In this document: piece by piece, positions 5,164 to 13,799 of the stretch
How positions within the stretch are numbered: the stretch's first letter is position 1
How the letters are laid out: each line of letters starts with the position of its first letter
Source: Candidatus Hodarchaeota archaeon
GTDB taxonomy: Archaea; Asgardarchaeota; Heimdallarchaeia; Hodarchaeales; YT1-039
DNA: 17,628 nucleotides
NCBI GenBank assembly: GCA_016840025.1
Contig: JAEOTF010000216.1
Span: forward strand, 1 to 17,628
Reading direction: 5' to 3'
Made by a program: the position numbers and the translations under genes
The notes under the pieces: generated by a model
The model's database searches: none
Seen by the model: the letters and a program-made list of their open reading frames with translations, nothing else
What the model was told of the DNA's origin: nothing

Positions 5164-7998
5164 ATGTCATTCCAAAGATTATACAGTCAAATGAGTAATA
5201 ATAGCCGCATTCTAATTATACTTGGATCTGTTCTGGGTGTTTCCATTCTCGGTGGCGGAGTTACTTATTTCGGTCTAAATTTTATGGCTGAAGACTCTAT
5301 TAAGGATATCGAAGCCGAAATCGATGAAATCCGATTATTTGAAGTCTCTTTTTCCAAAGTTACCGCTGATTTATCTGGAAAACTTATAGGCTCAGATATT
5401 AAAAACGGTGAAATCTCCGAGTTTGACTTAAAACTACATTATAATTCTACTTTTCTAGGAAGGTGTACTGCTACAGATAAAATGATCAAATATGATGAAA
5501 CAGGTCGTTTTAATGTTTCTGCTACATTTTTACTCACCAATATGTTTGCAGTGCCTCAGTTTCTACTGGATTTTCTCATGAAAGATGAATTATCTCTTGA
5601 AATAGAGGGGAGCGTTACTATAAAGGGTGAATTTCTTCTTTCAGCTTATAAAGAAAAAGGGATCTCAAGTAAGTTAACCGTAGCTGGAATGAATGGCTTT
5701 AATCCCCAATTTGACCGAATTGACCTCATTCAGGGTAAACGATATGAATTACAACTAGCTATGTATCTTGACTTGTTTAATCCAAGTACTGCTACATTTT
5801 CAATAGATGGCGCCTTGTTAACACAATTCTTGCAGGACATCGAAGTGCACTACCATTATCAAGAAAATGACCCCAATGGCTTTATGAACACGACTTCATT
5901 TAAGATTGCAAGTGTAACAATCCCTTCCATAAATCTTGTTAGTGGAATGAACCAAATTATCACTAATGTCTCAGTTTATAATAACAACGAGGATATTTTA
6001 AGTAAAATGATTTCCAAAATGATCTTGGGAGAGCCTGTGAATATTACAATAGGTCTAAATGATGATTTGATGTTTGATGATCTATTCTCAATTTTAGAGA
6101 CCGAAAATCTGCAAAATGGAACAGTAATTTCTAACAATACAGCTACTCAAAATGAATCATTTGTTGAGAATGTCATGGATTTTCTAGATTCATCATTTTT
6201 TGATTCTTTTCTGGAAAATGTTAATCTTACTATTAGATCATTGTTCCCATTAATACTCGGTATTGATGTGCCTTTCTACAATCCGCTAAACTTTGATTTT
6301 GATATTACTCAATTACACATGGGACTTTATCTTAATGATACTGATGGCTCAGCTTTCAATTACAACTTGTCAGAATTTCTTTCGCACTTAAATATCACAA
6401 ATAATATACCTTTTAATTCCACAGTTGCGTTATTTCTCGGGAATGTATCGAATGTATGGATTAATAATACGGACGCTACATTCTACCTTTTTAACTTCTC
6501 AGATTATTGTGTATTACTTAATAATAAAGAATACACCTCATTTAACACTTCACTGCTTTATCTTTTTGGAAATTTGTCGAATTTTTTACTTAATACGACG
6601 CAAGGCGCTTCTTTGATTCAAGATTTAGAAGAATACCTTATCAGTAAAAATGTTACACTAAATAGGTCATTAAAACAAACTATCGAGTTACTTTTGGAGA
6701 ATATTACCAAATTCATTACAAATGAGTCATATAGAGCTAAGATTATACAGGATTTCCTTTTTACTCATAATTTCACTCACCATCTTTCACTGAATGCATC
6801 CTTATTGCACTTTCTCGGCAACCTGTCAGATTTCTTGCTCAATACAACACAAGGTGCTTCCTTAATTCAAAACTTAGAAAATTTCCTCACTGAGCTTAAT
6901 ATCACGTTATCTAATCCTATAAACGAAACCATAGCATTACTTTTAGGAAATATTACTGAATTTATTGTAGATGCATCAAATGAGCTTAATGAGCTACAGA
7001 GTTTCTTTACTACTCTCAATTTCAGTCAATACAATACACTGAACACATCCCTACTGTGTTTCCTCGGTAATCTGTCGAATTTCTTGTTTAACACAACTGA
7101 AGGTACTTTATTGATCCAAGATTTCGAAGAACACCTCACCAGTCTAAATGTTACCCTAGATAGACCTTTAAACCAAACAATCGCTTTATTTTTGGAGAAT
7201 ATTACCAAATTCATTGCAAATGAGTCCTATAGATATAATATAATACAGGATTTCCTTATTGATCCTAATTCCACTCATTATCTTTCGTTAAATACATCAT
7301 TACTACATTTTCTCGGCAACCTGTCGGATTTTCTACTCAATACAACTGAAGGCGCTTCTTTGATTCAGGATTTAGAGAATTACCTTATTAGTCAAAATGT
7401 TACATTAAATAGCCCTATAAATCAAACTGTAGCTTTATTTCTGGAGAATATTACCAAATTTGTCATAGAGACTTCAAATAGATTTAATGAGTTACGAAGT
7501 TTCTTTACTACTCTTAATTTCAGTCAATATTCTTCATTGAGTTCATCTTTAGCGATCTATGTGGGTAATATTACAGATATAAAATTTAACGACACCATGA
7601 ATGTAAATTGGTTTGACACGGTCGTAGATTTCGTAACATTTCTTAATGAGACTCAAACCGTCCCAATAAATTCAACTATGGTCGTTATTATCACTAATAT
7701 AACAAACATTGAGATTAGTGATATAGTAGGCACCCTCTGGGATTTTACACCTCAGGAATATTATTCTATTCTAAATATCACTCAGAACTTTCCATTAAAT
7801 TCTTCTCTAACCTTAACCAGTAATTCAACAACAACATTTGGTATAAATATCGTTCCTAATATTAGTATCGAGTTATTAATTCGCTTAATTGATGAAATTC
7901 TTCAAGAAGAACTACAATTATCCGGTAAAGGAATAATCGGACTAGCAATTGAAGAATTCGAGTTAAATATTCAATTTCCCATGGATATCGTCAATTAA
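5164..7998 (+). CDS. Large N-terminally anchored, sequon-rich repeat surface protein
   Basis: The 944-residue protein has a short cytoplasmic N-terminus, one transmembrane helix (about 14-38) and a long exterior part. Residues about 50-300 look like tandem beta-rich LEA14/WHy- or DUF3712-like domains (pattern N-P-S-T-A-T-F-S-I-D-G ... S-G-M-N-Q). Residues about 459-790 contain four 83-residue repeats, each made of two related halves of 43 and 40 residues. I count about 55 N-x-S/T sequons by hand, most in the repeats, so it is probably heavily N-glycosylated outside the cell. There is no C-terminal anchor. It lies 62 nt upstream of an FtsX-type permease gene and then an ABC ATPase, so it may be the exterior partner of that system. 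Function is otherwise unknown. No obvious catalytic motif is seen. Confidence 0.75.
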   Translation: MSFQRLYSQMSNNSRILIILGSVLGVSILGGGVTYFGLNFMAEDSIKDIEAEIDEIRLFEVSFSKVTADLSGKLIGSDIKNGEISEFDLKLHYNSTFLGRCTATDKMIKYDETGRFNVSATFLLTNMFAVPQFLLDFLMKDELSLEIEGSVTIKGEFLLSAYKEKGISSKLTVAGMNGFNPQFDRIDLIQGKRYELQLAMYLDLFNPSTATFSIDGALLTQFLQDIEVHYHYQENDPNGFMNTTSFKIASVTIPSINLVSGMNQIITNVSVYNNNEDILSKMISKMILGEPVNITIGLNDDLMFDDLFSILETENLQNGTVISNNTATQNESFVENVMDFLDSSFFDSFLENVNLTIRSLFPLILGIDVPFYNPLNFDFDITQLHMGLYLNDTDGSAFNYNLSEFLSHLNITNNIPFNSTVALFLGNVSNVWINNTDATFYLFNFSDYCVLLNNKEYTSFNTSLLYLFGNLSNFLLNTTQGASLIQDLEEYLISKNVTLNRSLKQTIELLLENITKFITNESYRAKIIQDFLFTHNFTHHLSLNASLLHFLGNLSDFLLNTTQGASLIQNLENFLTELNITLSNPINETIALLLGNITEFIVDASNELNELQSFFTTLNFSQYNTLNTSLLCFLGNLSNFLFNTTEGTLLIQDFEEHLTSLNVTLDRPLNQTIALFLENITKFIANESYRYNIIQDFLIDPNSTHYLSLNTSLLHFLGNLSDFLLNTTEGASLIQDLENYLISQNVTLNSPINQTVALFLENITKFVIETSNRFNELRSFFTTLNFSQYSSLSSSLAIYVGNITDIKFNDTMNVNWFDTVVDFVTFLNETQTVPINSTMVVIITNITNIEISDIVGTLWDFTPQEYYSILNITQNFPLNSSLTLTSNSTTTFGINIVPNISIELLIRLIDEILQEELQLSGKGIIGLAIEEFELNIQFPMDIVN
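6538..7533 (+). repeat. Four tandem 249-bp (83-residue) coding repeats
   Basis: The units lie at 6538-6786, 6787-7035, 7036-7284 and 7285-7533. The anchor glycine codon of the F-L-G-N-L-S motif falls at 6568, 6817, 7066 and 7315, always exactly 249 bp apart, and again at 7564 in a degenerate fifth unit (G-N-I-T). Each unit has one half of the type L-L-H-F-L-G-N-L-S-D-F-L-L-N-T-T and a second half with E-N-I-T-K-F-I or a close variant. Copies 1 and 3, and copies 2 and 4, share different details. The nucleotide sequences have diverged, so the duplication is not recent, yet no indels have accumulated. Confidence 0.85.
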
Positions 7999-8060
7999 CT
8001 AGTATTGAGTATTGAGTAACTAGCATTACAACTTTTTTATTCAAAATGGAGGTACAATAA

Positions 8061-11000
8061 ATGTCTGAACCTGCTTCAGTTGAACTTGCCTACAAATCCA
8101 TTCTTCGAAGAAAACAGAAAAATTTCTTTGCGATTATTGGGATTACGCTTGGAGTATCGCTATTTGCAGGCGTTCAGATCAGTATAGATAGTCTTGAGGT
8201 CGGTTGGTCTAATAGTTACACCCACGCATTAGGTGAAACACAACTCATTATTCAAAGTATAAAAAAACCTTTTATTAATGAAAGCGTAGTTGATAAAATT
8301 CAAAATGCTAATATAAATGGTCTTAAAAGTACTACAGGACGTTTAAATCTATTTTCAACCATTTTCTGGAATCAATCGGGCAATATTGAAACAGATGTTA
8401 TTTTTATGGGAGTTTCCAGTTATGAAACAGGCTTTGGAGCATATTATAATAAGAAAGGGAAAGAAATTAAGATTATCGATGTTTCTGAAGGGGAAATTCT
8501 ACTTGGGGCAGGGTTAGCTAAGAAATTAAATACTGCAAATTTAATGTTACAGGTCGGAGATTTTTTAGAAATTAGTGTCGCTTTTGGCTCTGATAGACTG
8601 ATTTCGCAACCCATGAGGATTCATGACATCTTTGAGGATAAAGGACGGGGACAGGAGAATTATGCCGAAAATATTGTTGTTCCACTTAATTGGTTTCAAA
8701 CTCAACTTGAACCGTATTTTGGAGTTAGTCAAATTAATACAATTTTTTGTAGTCTTGAAGAAGATATTAATACAGAGGAAAAAGCTGCAGAAGTCATTTC
8801 TGACATCTATGAAGTTCTCAGTGGTGTTTTCGAGATAACTGATCCTAGGAAGGAATTAATTATTATCAATCAAGAAATAACAGTCTTGAAGTTAGTTTCA
8901 TCCTACCTTTCTTCGCTTACTTTTTCATTATGGGTATTTGGAAGTGTAATAATCCTTTGTGGTTTGCTACTGATTATTAATATTCAACTTATGACTGTAC
9001 AGGATCGTAAAGTTCAGACAGGAATTATGCGAGCAATAGGAATGAAAAAAAGGCAAGTAACAAACTCTTTTTTACTCGAATTTTTATTTATGGGCCTAAT
9101 AGGGGGGGTTCTTGGCTTAATTGGAGGAGTAATTTATGGTATTTTTCTCGCTCAGATATTTCTTTATTTCTTTCAATTACCCGGTTTCAGTATTCCTTTT
9201 GTTATTACTGGTCAAACAATAGTGATTTCTTTCCTCGCTGGTTTCTTTGTTTCCTTAATAACTGGGATTTTACCTTCAATACGAGCCTCGAATGTTAACA
9301 TGATTCAGGTACTACGAGGAATAATTCCACCTGATGAAGAAAAATTTGGACAAAGCGGGTTCTATTTAGGTATTATTTGTACTATTCTAGGTGTAATACT
9401 CTTCTTACTCCATCCTGTGATTCCGACAGGACCTGAAGCATTTAAAAAAATAGAAGATGCTGAAGCATTTTATTTACCAGTATTATTAATTATAATTGGC
9501 ACTTCATTGATATTGTCTTTCTCCTTTGTCTCTAGAGAAACAGCTTTTGAGATAATTAGTCTAATTCTAGTTATTTGGCCTTTAATTAATATTTTTGTTA
9601 TCTTTGGATGGACAGAAGCTGGAGAATCATCTCTCTCTTATCTTCTTTACATTATTTTCTCACTCATTATTGGAGCCATTACTCTTGTAGGTTTTAACCT
9701 CGACAAAGTGGCTTTAATAGGGGAAAAAACAGTTGGATCAATAAAAGCTTTTTCAGCTGTAGCGACGGTAGCTTTTCGTCAGATGGCATCTGAGCGAACC
9801 CGTTCTACTCTCACTTTTGCGATTTTTGCTTCAGTTTTAACATTAAATATTTTTGTAGCTACTTGGACTTATTCAACACGTTTCGGATGGGACGAACAAC
9901 TCAATGAACGTTCCGCAGAAATAGATATTATTGCGCTATCAAGCCAAGGCATTAATACAACCATAGATTTCGCGTCTAGAGTTCAAAATAGCTTTTCAAA
10001 TATTGAATATGCTAGTTCACTCACATTAAGTGAACGAACAAAAGTTTTTATCGAAGATCCTAACAAAATAGGCTATATTCCGGTGAATGACTCCTCTAAA
10101 TATGTTGAGGTCAATCTTGCAGCGTTAGAAGAAAAGGATCTGTGGAACCCAGAAGGAATAATACAATTCCCTATGACTCTAGAAAAGGAAAAATGGGGAA
10201 TTTATGAAACAGATAAAGATAATTTAGAGGGGAATGATGAAGAAAAGAAATTAGAAAATGAGGAAGCTTGGAAAGCGGTAGCTACAAACATATCTGTTAG
10301 TGAAAAGGGCATTCCTCTAACACAAGATGGCATCCCAGTAATAATTACCTCATATTATACATTTCAAGGTTATGGTGGATCTTCGAGCACACAAACACCA
10401 GAAGGTAAATCCATATGGCTATATGACTCTTCAGGAGAAGATGTTATCCATTTTAAAGTGATTGCATATTACACATCTAATCCACTTGGCGATGCCACCT
10501 TTTACGGTGTCAGAACAGGAGCTTTTGGTCAATCTTTGTTTTATGTATCTAAAGGTATTTCAAATCATCTTTTAGGATTTCAGAATAGTAATACCAGTTT
10601 AATAGAGAACTGTTTTCTCTTTAAAACAAGTTATGCCTTAAATTCAGAGAATAATAAGAAATTAAGTAGCAATGTAGAACAATGGGCTAATTCACCATCT
10701 GGGACTTTCCGTCAGAATTTTGGGATGTTTGGAGTACGCGCGCTTCGAGTTTGGGACGTATATGAGGCTACTCTTGAGGCATTCTATCGAGTATTTCAAT
10801 TCATTCAAACATTCACATCATTAGGATTCTTAGTAGGTGTTTTAGGACTTCTTGTTGTATCAATTAGATCAGTTTCCGAAAGAAAACGAGAGATAGGAAT
10901 GATGAGAAGCCTTGGTTTTACACAAGTTAAAGTTATATTAGCCGTTGTCTTGGAATTATTCACAATGGGCTTAATTGGTCTTCTAATAGGCTTTCTAAAT

Positions 11001-11186
11001 GGAACAATTCTTGCATGGGCTTTTGTTACAGTCAATTCAGGTAATAAAGCGAAGTTCCTTATTCCATGGGAAGTCAATATCCTCTATACTGTTGTTACTT
11101 TAGGTGCGTCATTCTTCTCGGCAATAATTCCTGCATGGCAGGCACAAAAAATTCCTCCATCAGAAGCTTTGCGTTATGTAGGATAG
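8061..11186 (+). CDS. Double-FtsX ABC transporter permease (MacB/LolCE type)
   Basis: The 1041-residue protein opens with a transmembrane helix (about 21-43) and a MacB-PCD-like exterior domain (about 44-280). An FtsX unit follows (helices about 287-309, 338-370, 385-408) with the coupling motif G-I-M-R-A-I-G-M-K-K. Next come a block of extra helices (about 433-546), another helix (583-605), a second exterior domain (about 606-912) and a second FtsX unit with K-R-E-I-G-M-M-R-S-L-G-F, ending in P-A-W-Q-A-Q-K-I-P-P-S-E-A-L. Two FtsX units in one chain can form the whole membrane core. Such transporters act by mechanotransmission, moving or releasing substrates outside the membrane. GGAGGT 7 nt before the ATG is an ideal ribosome binding site. 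The next gene, its ATPase, starts 10 nt after the stop. Confidence 0.9.
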   Translation: MSEPASVELAYKSILRRKQKNFFAIIGITLGVSLFAGVQISIDSLEVGWSNSYTHALGETQLIIQSIKKPFINESVVDKIQNANINGLKSTTGRLNLFSTIFWNQSGNIETDVIFMGVSSYETGFGAYYNKKGKEIKIIDVSEGEILLGAGLAKKLNTANLMLQVGDFLEISVAFGSDRLISQPMRIHDIFEDKGRGQENYAENIVVPLNWFQTQLEPYFGVSQINTIFCSLEEDINTEEKAAEVISDIYEVLSGVFEITDPRKELIIINQEITVLKLVSSYLSSLTFSLWVFGSVIILCGLLLIINIQLMTVQDRKVQTGIMRAIGMKKRQVTNSFLLEFLFMGLIGGVLGLIGGVIYGIFLAQIFLYFFQLPGFSIPFVITGQTIVISFLAGFFVSLITGILPSIRASNVNMIQVLRGIIPPDEEKFGQSGFYLGIICTILGVILFLLHPVIPTGPEAFKKIEDAEAFYLPVLLIIIGTSLILSFSFVSRETAFEIISLILVIWPLINIFVIFGWTEAGESSLSYLLYIIFSLIIGAITLVGFNLDKVALIGEKTVGSIKAFSAVATVAFRQMASERTRSTLTFAIFASVLTLNIFVATWTYSTRFGWDEQLNERSAEIDIIALSSQGINTTIDFASRVQNSFSNIEYASSLTLSERTKVFIEDPNKIGYIPVNDSSKYVEVNLAALEEKDLWNPEGIIQFPMTLEKEKWGIYETDKDNLEGNDEEKKLENEEAWKAVATNISVSEKGIPLTQDGIPVIITSYYTFQGYGGSSSTQTPEGKSIWLYDSSGEDVIHFKVIAYYTSNPLGDATFYGVRTGAFGQSLFYVSKGISNHLLGFQNSNTSLIENCFLFKTSYALNSENNKKLSSNVEQWANSPSGTFRQNFGMFGVRALRVWDVYEATLEAFYRVFQFIQTFTSLGFLVGVLGLLVVSIRSVSERKREIGMMRSLGFTQVKVILAVVLELFTMGLIGLLIGFLNGTILAWAFVTVNSGNKAKFLIPWEVNILYTVVTLGASFFSAIIPAWQAQKIPPSEALRYVG

Positions 11187-11196
11187 GTGAGAACCA

Positions 11197-13098
11197 ATGA
11201 CTACTAATGATTCCCCCAGAATCGAGCTTTACAGTGGTTTTCTGGTCAATAAACTTGATCGGGACTTAAATCAAGGCTTAATAAAAAAAATGACTAATTT
11301 ATTACAGAAAAAAGCTAATAGTAAGCATGCAGTAACTAATGAGATTAATACTTTCGTGATGGCACATGCACATCTAGATTTCAACCTTTTTCATTCAATT
11401 GAAGCCAAAAGAAATCTTGAAAGGCAACTTAAAGCAGAATACATTGAACAATACTTGAAAAAAGTCAATAAAAGAAGAGAAAAAAGACTTAAAAAAGACT
11501 TAGAGCTTATTGCTTCTAAAAAGGCGTTGATTCGTGCCAGTAATCATCTTCACAAAAAAGAAAAGGTTGAATTCAGAGAATTAATAAAAAGAGAATTTAC
11601 TAAATTATTAGAAACTCTCAACTATCGCTTTAGTAAGATGTTGGAACTGTCCACGTTTACACTCTGGGAAGAATCAGACTCTGATCAGGAGTGTATTGTT
11701 TTTGACGAAAAAATAATGGAAAGAACTACTTGTGTTGATTGTGCAGACCAGTATATTGGTGAAATGAGTGATGCCCTAACAATTCTTGTATTTGGTTCCC
11801 ATTACCTCACATATATTGAAGATCTTTTGGTTACACCCCTCCAAATGGTCAATAATGCAAAAGCTATGATAGACACCTATCGTCCAAATTTATGTGGGAC
11901 TTCTCCTTCGGAAACTCACAGAGCGGATTATGCAAATGCTGTACGGGTGCTTCAAGGTAAGATATTGGGTTTACGAGATATTCTTAGAGTATGCCAAAGA
12001 GAAATTGAAAGATTAGAAATGGCTATAGAAGAAGTTAATAAAGAAGCAGAATTGATATTTTGTAATGATATAAAATTTCTTGCTTCAGATTTAGTTTCAG
12101 AGAATAAAATCAATAATTATTTAATAAAGATAGATCAATTAGAAGCAGAACTCACTAAGTTAATTCCAGTATTAAGAACAATTATCAAGGAAACGGAAGA
12201 TAGACCTGTCGCGTGTATTGATGAGTCGTTAGAAAATAGAGGGGAATTAAATTTATTAAAATTTATATTGGATTTTTATATAGCCCTAGAAGGTATTAGA
12301 TTCTGGACTGACGCATATAGTGATATTCCTTCTTTTACTATCCTTAAAGGAGGGGTGGCATATGAATATGCTGAGCCAAGTGATCATGAAATCCCCATTG
12401 ACTCGGTTCTTTATGCTCAAGATTTATTCAAACAATATAAACTAAGGGGAAGTACTGTTTATGCGCTTAGAGGATGTAATATAGATATAAAAAAAGGTCA
12501 ATTTGTTTCTATTATTGGACCATCAGGATCTGGTAAAACTACTTTGTTAAATGTCATGGCAGGGCTTGATTTTCCGGATCGCGGAAACATCTACTTAGAG
12601 GGATTAAATCTTCGACGATTATCAGATAAGAAACTCTCTGAAGAACGACGAGATAAAATAGGCTTTATTTTCCAATTTTACAATCTATTACCTGTATTAA
12701 CAAATTTAGAGAATGTACGCTTTCCAGGGAAACTGGGGAGTGAGCGAAAAGGGTTAAACGCCCGTGCTCAAACCCTATTAGAAGACGTGGGACTAAAAGA
12801 GTTCACAAATCAATTCCCTAGTAAATTATCAGGAGGTCAGATGCAAAGAGTAACAGTTGCACGTTCTTTAATGAACAAACCCGCCATCGTGTTTGCAGAT
12901 GAACCAACCGGGGATCTTGACTCTGATACAGGAGCTGAAATTTTAAAATTGTTACAGGAATTCCATAAGCAAGGATCAACAATAGTATTAGTTACACATG
13001 ACTTAGATATTGCTAAATATGCTCAAAGGATTCTATTTATGAAAGATGGTCAAATAAGAGAAATAGAACATCAAGAAATTAAGGAATTGATGTTGTAG
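11197..13098 (+). CDS. ABC ATPase (LolD/MacB type) with a ~400-residue helical N-terminal extension
   Basis: Residues about 405-633 are a complete ABC ATPase: Walker A G-P-S-G-S-G-K-T-T (441-449), a Q-loop in F-I-F-Q-F-Y-N, signature L-S-G-G-Q (544-548), Walker B I-V-F-A-D-E-P (564-570), D-loop G-D-L-D-S and the switch histidine H601 in V-T-H-D. This pattern is that of the LolD/MacB group that pairs with FtsX permeases. LolD-type ATPases are usually about 220-250 residues. Here 400 residues precede the ATPase, mostly charged helices and probable coiled coil (about 60-150 and 245-330), with a C-V-D-C pair near residue 180. I recognise no family for that region. GGTGAG precedes the ATG. It powers the permease encoded just upstream. 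Confidence 0.9.
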   Translation: MTTNDSPRIELYSGFLVNKLDRDLNQGLIKKMTNLLQKKANSKHAVTNEINTFVMAHAHLDFNLFHSIEAKRNLERQLKAEYIEQYLKKVNKRREKRLKKDLELIASKKALIRASNHLHKKEKVEFRELIKREFTKLLETLNYRFSKMLELSTFTLWEESDSDQECIVFDEKIMERTTCVDCADQYIGEMSDALTILVFGSHYLTYIEDLLVTPLQMVNNAKAMIDTYRPNLCGTSPSETHRADYANAVRVLQGKILGLRDILRVCQREIERLEMAIEEVNKEAELIFCNDIKFLASDLVSENKINNYLIKIDQLEAELTKLIPVLRTIIKETEDRPVACIDESLENRGELNLLKFILDFYIALEGIRFWTDAYSDIPSFTILKGGVAYEYAEPSDHEIPIDSVLYAQDLFKQYKLRGSTVYALRGCNIDIKKGQFVSIIGPSGSGKTTLLNVMAGLDFPDRGNIYLEGLNLRRLSDKKLSEERRDKIGFIFQFYNLLPVLTNLENVRFPGKLGSERKGLNARAQTLLEDVGLKEFTNQFPSKLSGGQMQRVTVARSLMNKPAIVFADEPTGDLDSDTGAEILKLLQEFHKQGSTIVLVTHDLDIAKYAQRILFMKDGQIREIEHQEIKELML

Positions 13099-13206
13099 CT
13101 GAATCAAAAGTTATAGTTATCAAACATTGGTCATCTCGCCTTGAAAGGAGATAAAGAGGATATCACTGGAAGAGCCTAATAGAGGTGGAATAATTCCAAA
13201 AAAAAG
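13099..13206 (+). terminator. Possible operon end: inverted repeat followed by A and T runs
   Basis: After the ATPase stop, 13186-13198 holds a perfect 13-nt inverted repeat (TGGAAT-A-ATTCCA). A run of A follows, then a run of seven T at 13217-13223. Archaeal termination usually needs only an oligo-T tract, so the T run is the likelier signal. It lies inside the start of the small remnant ORF described next. Confidence 0.3.
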
Positions 13207-13377
13207 ATGATATTTGTTTTTTTCTTATCCAAGCTATTTAAGATAAAAATTAGCCAAGATTTCTCAGTAAATTTTTCTTTTACTTTAATTGATAATTCAA
13301 CAACTCCAATTGAGATAAAAATCGATCCTTCTCTTAGTAATGAATTATTAATTATCCTAATTGATGTGGAAAAATAA
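13207..13377 (+). pseudogene. Remnant of a paralogue of the sequon-rich surface protein (C-terminal part)
   Basis: A 56-codon frame from ATG 13207 to TAA 13375-13377 encodes a peptide whose last 42 residues align without gaps to the C-terminal region of the 944-residue protein (start of match I-S-Q-D-F-S-V-N-F-S, compared with I-T-Q-N-F-P-L-N-S-S). I count about 22 identities in 42, including D-N-S-T-T against S-N-S-T-T and E-L-L-I-I-L-I-D against E-L-L-I-R-L-I-D. The C-terminal segment of the parent beyond E-I-L-Q-E-E is missing. No membrane anchor, repeat or ribosome binding site is present, so this is most likely a decayed fragment of a second gene copy rather than a working peptide. Confidence 0.65.
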
Positions 13378-13466
13378 TCAGGAAAATTATTGAGTTAGAT
13401 ATGTAAAAATAGTTAAATTTAGATTAGTAAGTTGGTACTATGGTTAATAATTTGATAATCCATTGA

Positions 13467-13799
13467 GAGGTTTCACTGATTTTCTTATTAACAAATTCCC
13501 CATTAACAGCACAAGTTACGATACCAAAGACGTCTAAAATCCAGATTACAGAAGGTTATTTCGTTTTTTCAAAAGATATGGTTCAAAAGGAAGATTAATT
13601 CTTATTTTCTGATAATTTTAACCATAATCACTTATTCAAAATCAGTTCTAATATAGAGAATATAGTTGATCCAGATGGATGTTTTATTATTATCAAACAT
13701 CAGTCAGACTTACACAAAATATCCCTTTTTACTGATCGATTTGGACTAATTCCAGTCTTCTATAATGAGAAAAATGACATACTACTTGTTATCACTCAT
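13467..13799 (+). pseudogene. Decayed N-terminal amidotransferase-like part of the asparagine-synthetase gene
   Basis: The frame of the downstream synthetase gene runs upstream without any ATG, GTG or TTG to a TAA at 13596-13598. It is open again from there to a TGA at 13464-13466. The stretch 13674-13800 reads D-G-C-F-I-I-I-K, then L-F-T-D-R-F-G-L-I-P-V-F-Y, which matches the A-R-D-R-F-G-x-x-P-L-Y-Y motif of class II glutamine-amidotransferase domains in asparagine synthetases. The nucleophilic cysteine start (Met-Cys-Gly) is not found. So the N-terminal domain is broken by at least one stop. A second frame through 13455-13530 is also protein-like, so another frameshift is possible. Confidence 0.6.

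Noticed and set aside
7999..8060. Short direct repeat (TATTGAG twice) between the glycoprotein and permease genes
   Set aside because: Two copies of a 7-mer in AT-rich DNA can occur by chance, and the ribosome binding site explains the rest of the gap.
10805..11077. Minus-strand frame of 90 codons inside the permease gene
   Set aside because: It is antisense to the conserved second FtsX unit and is a reading-frame shadow.
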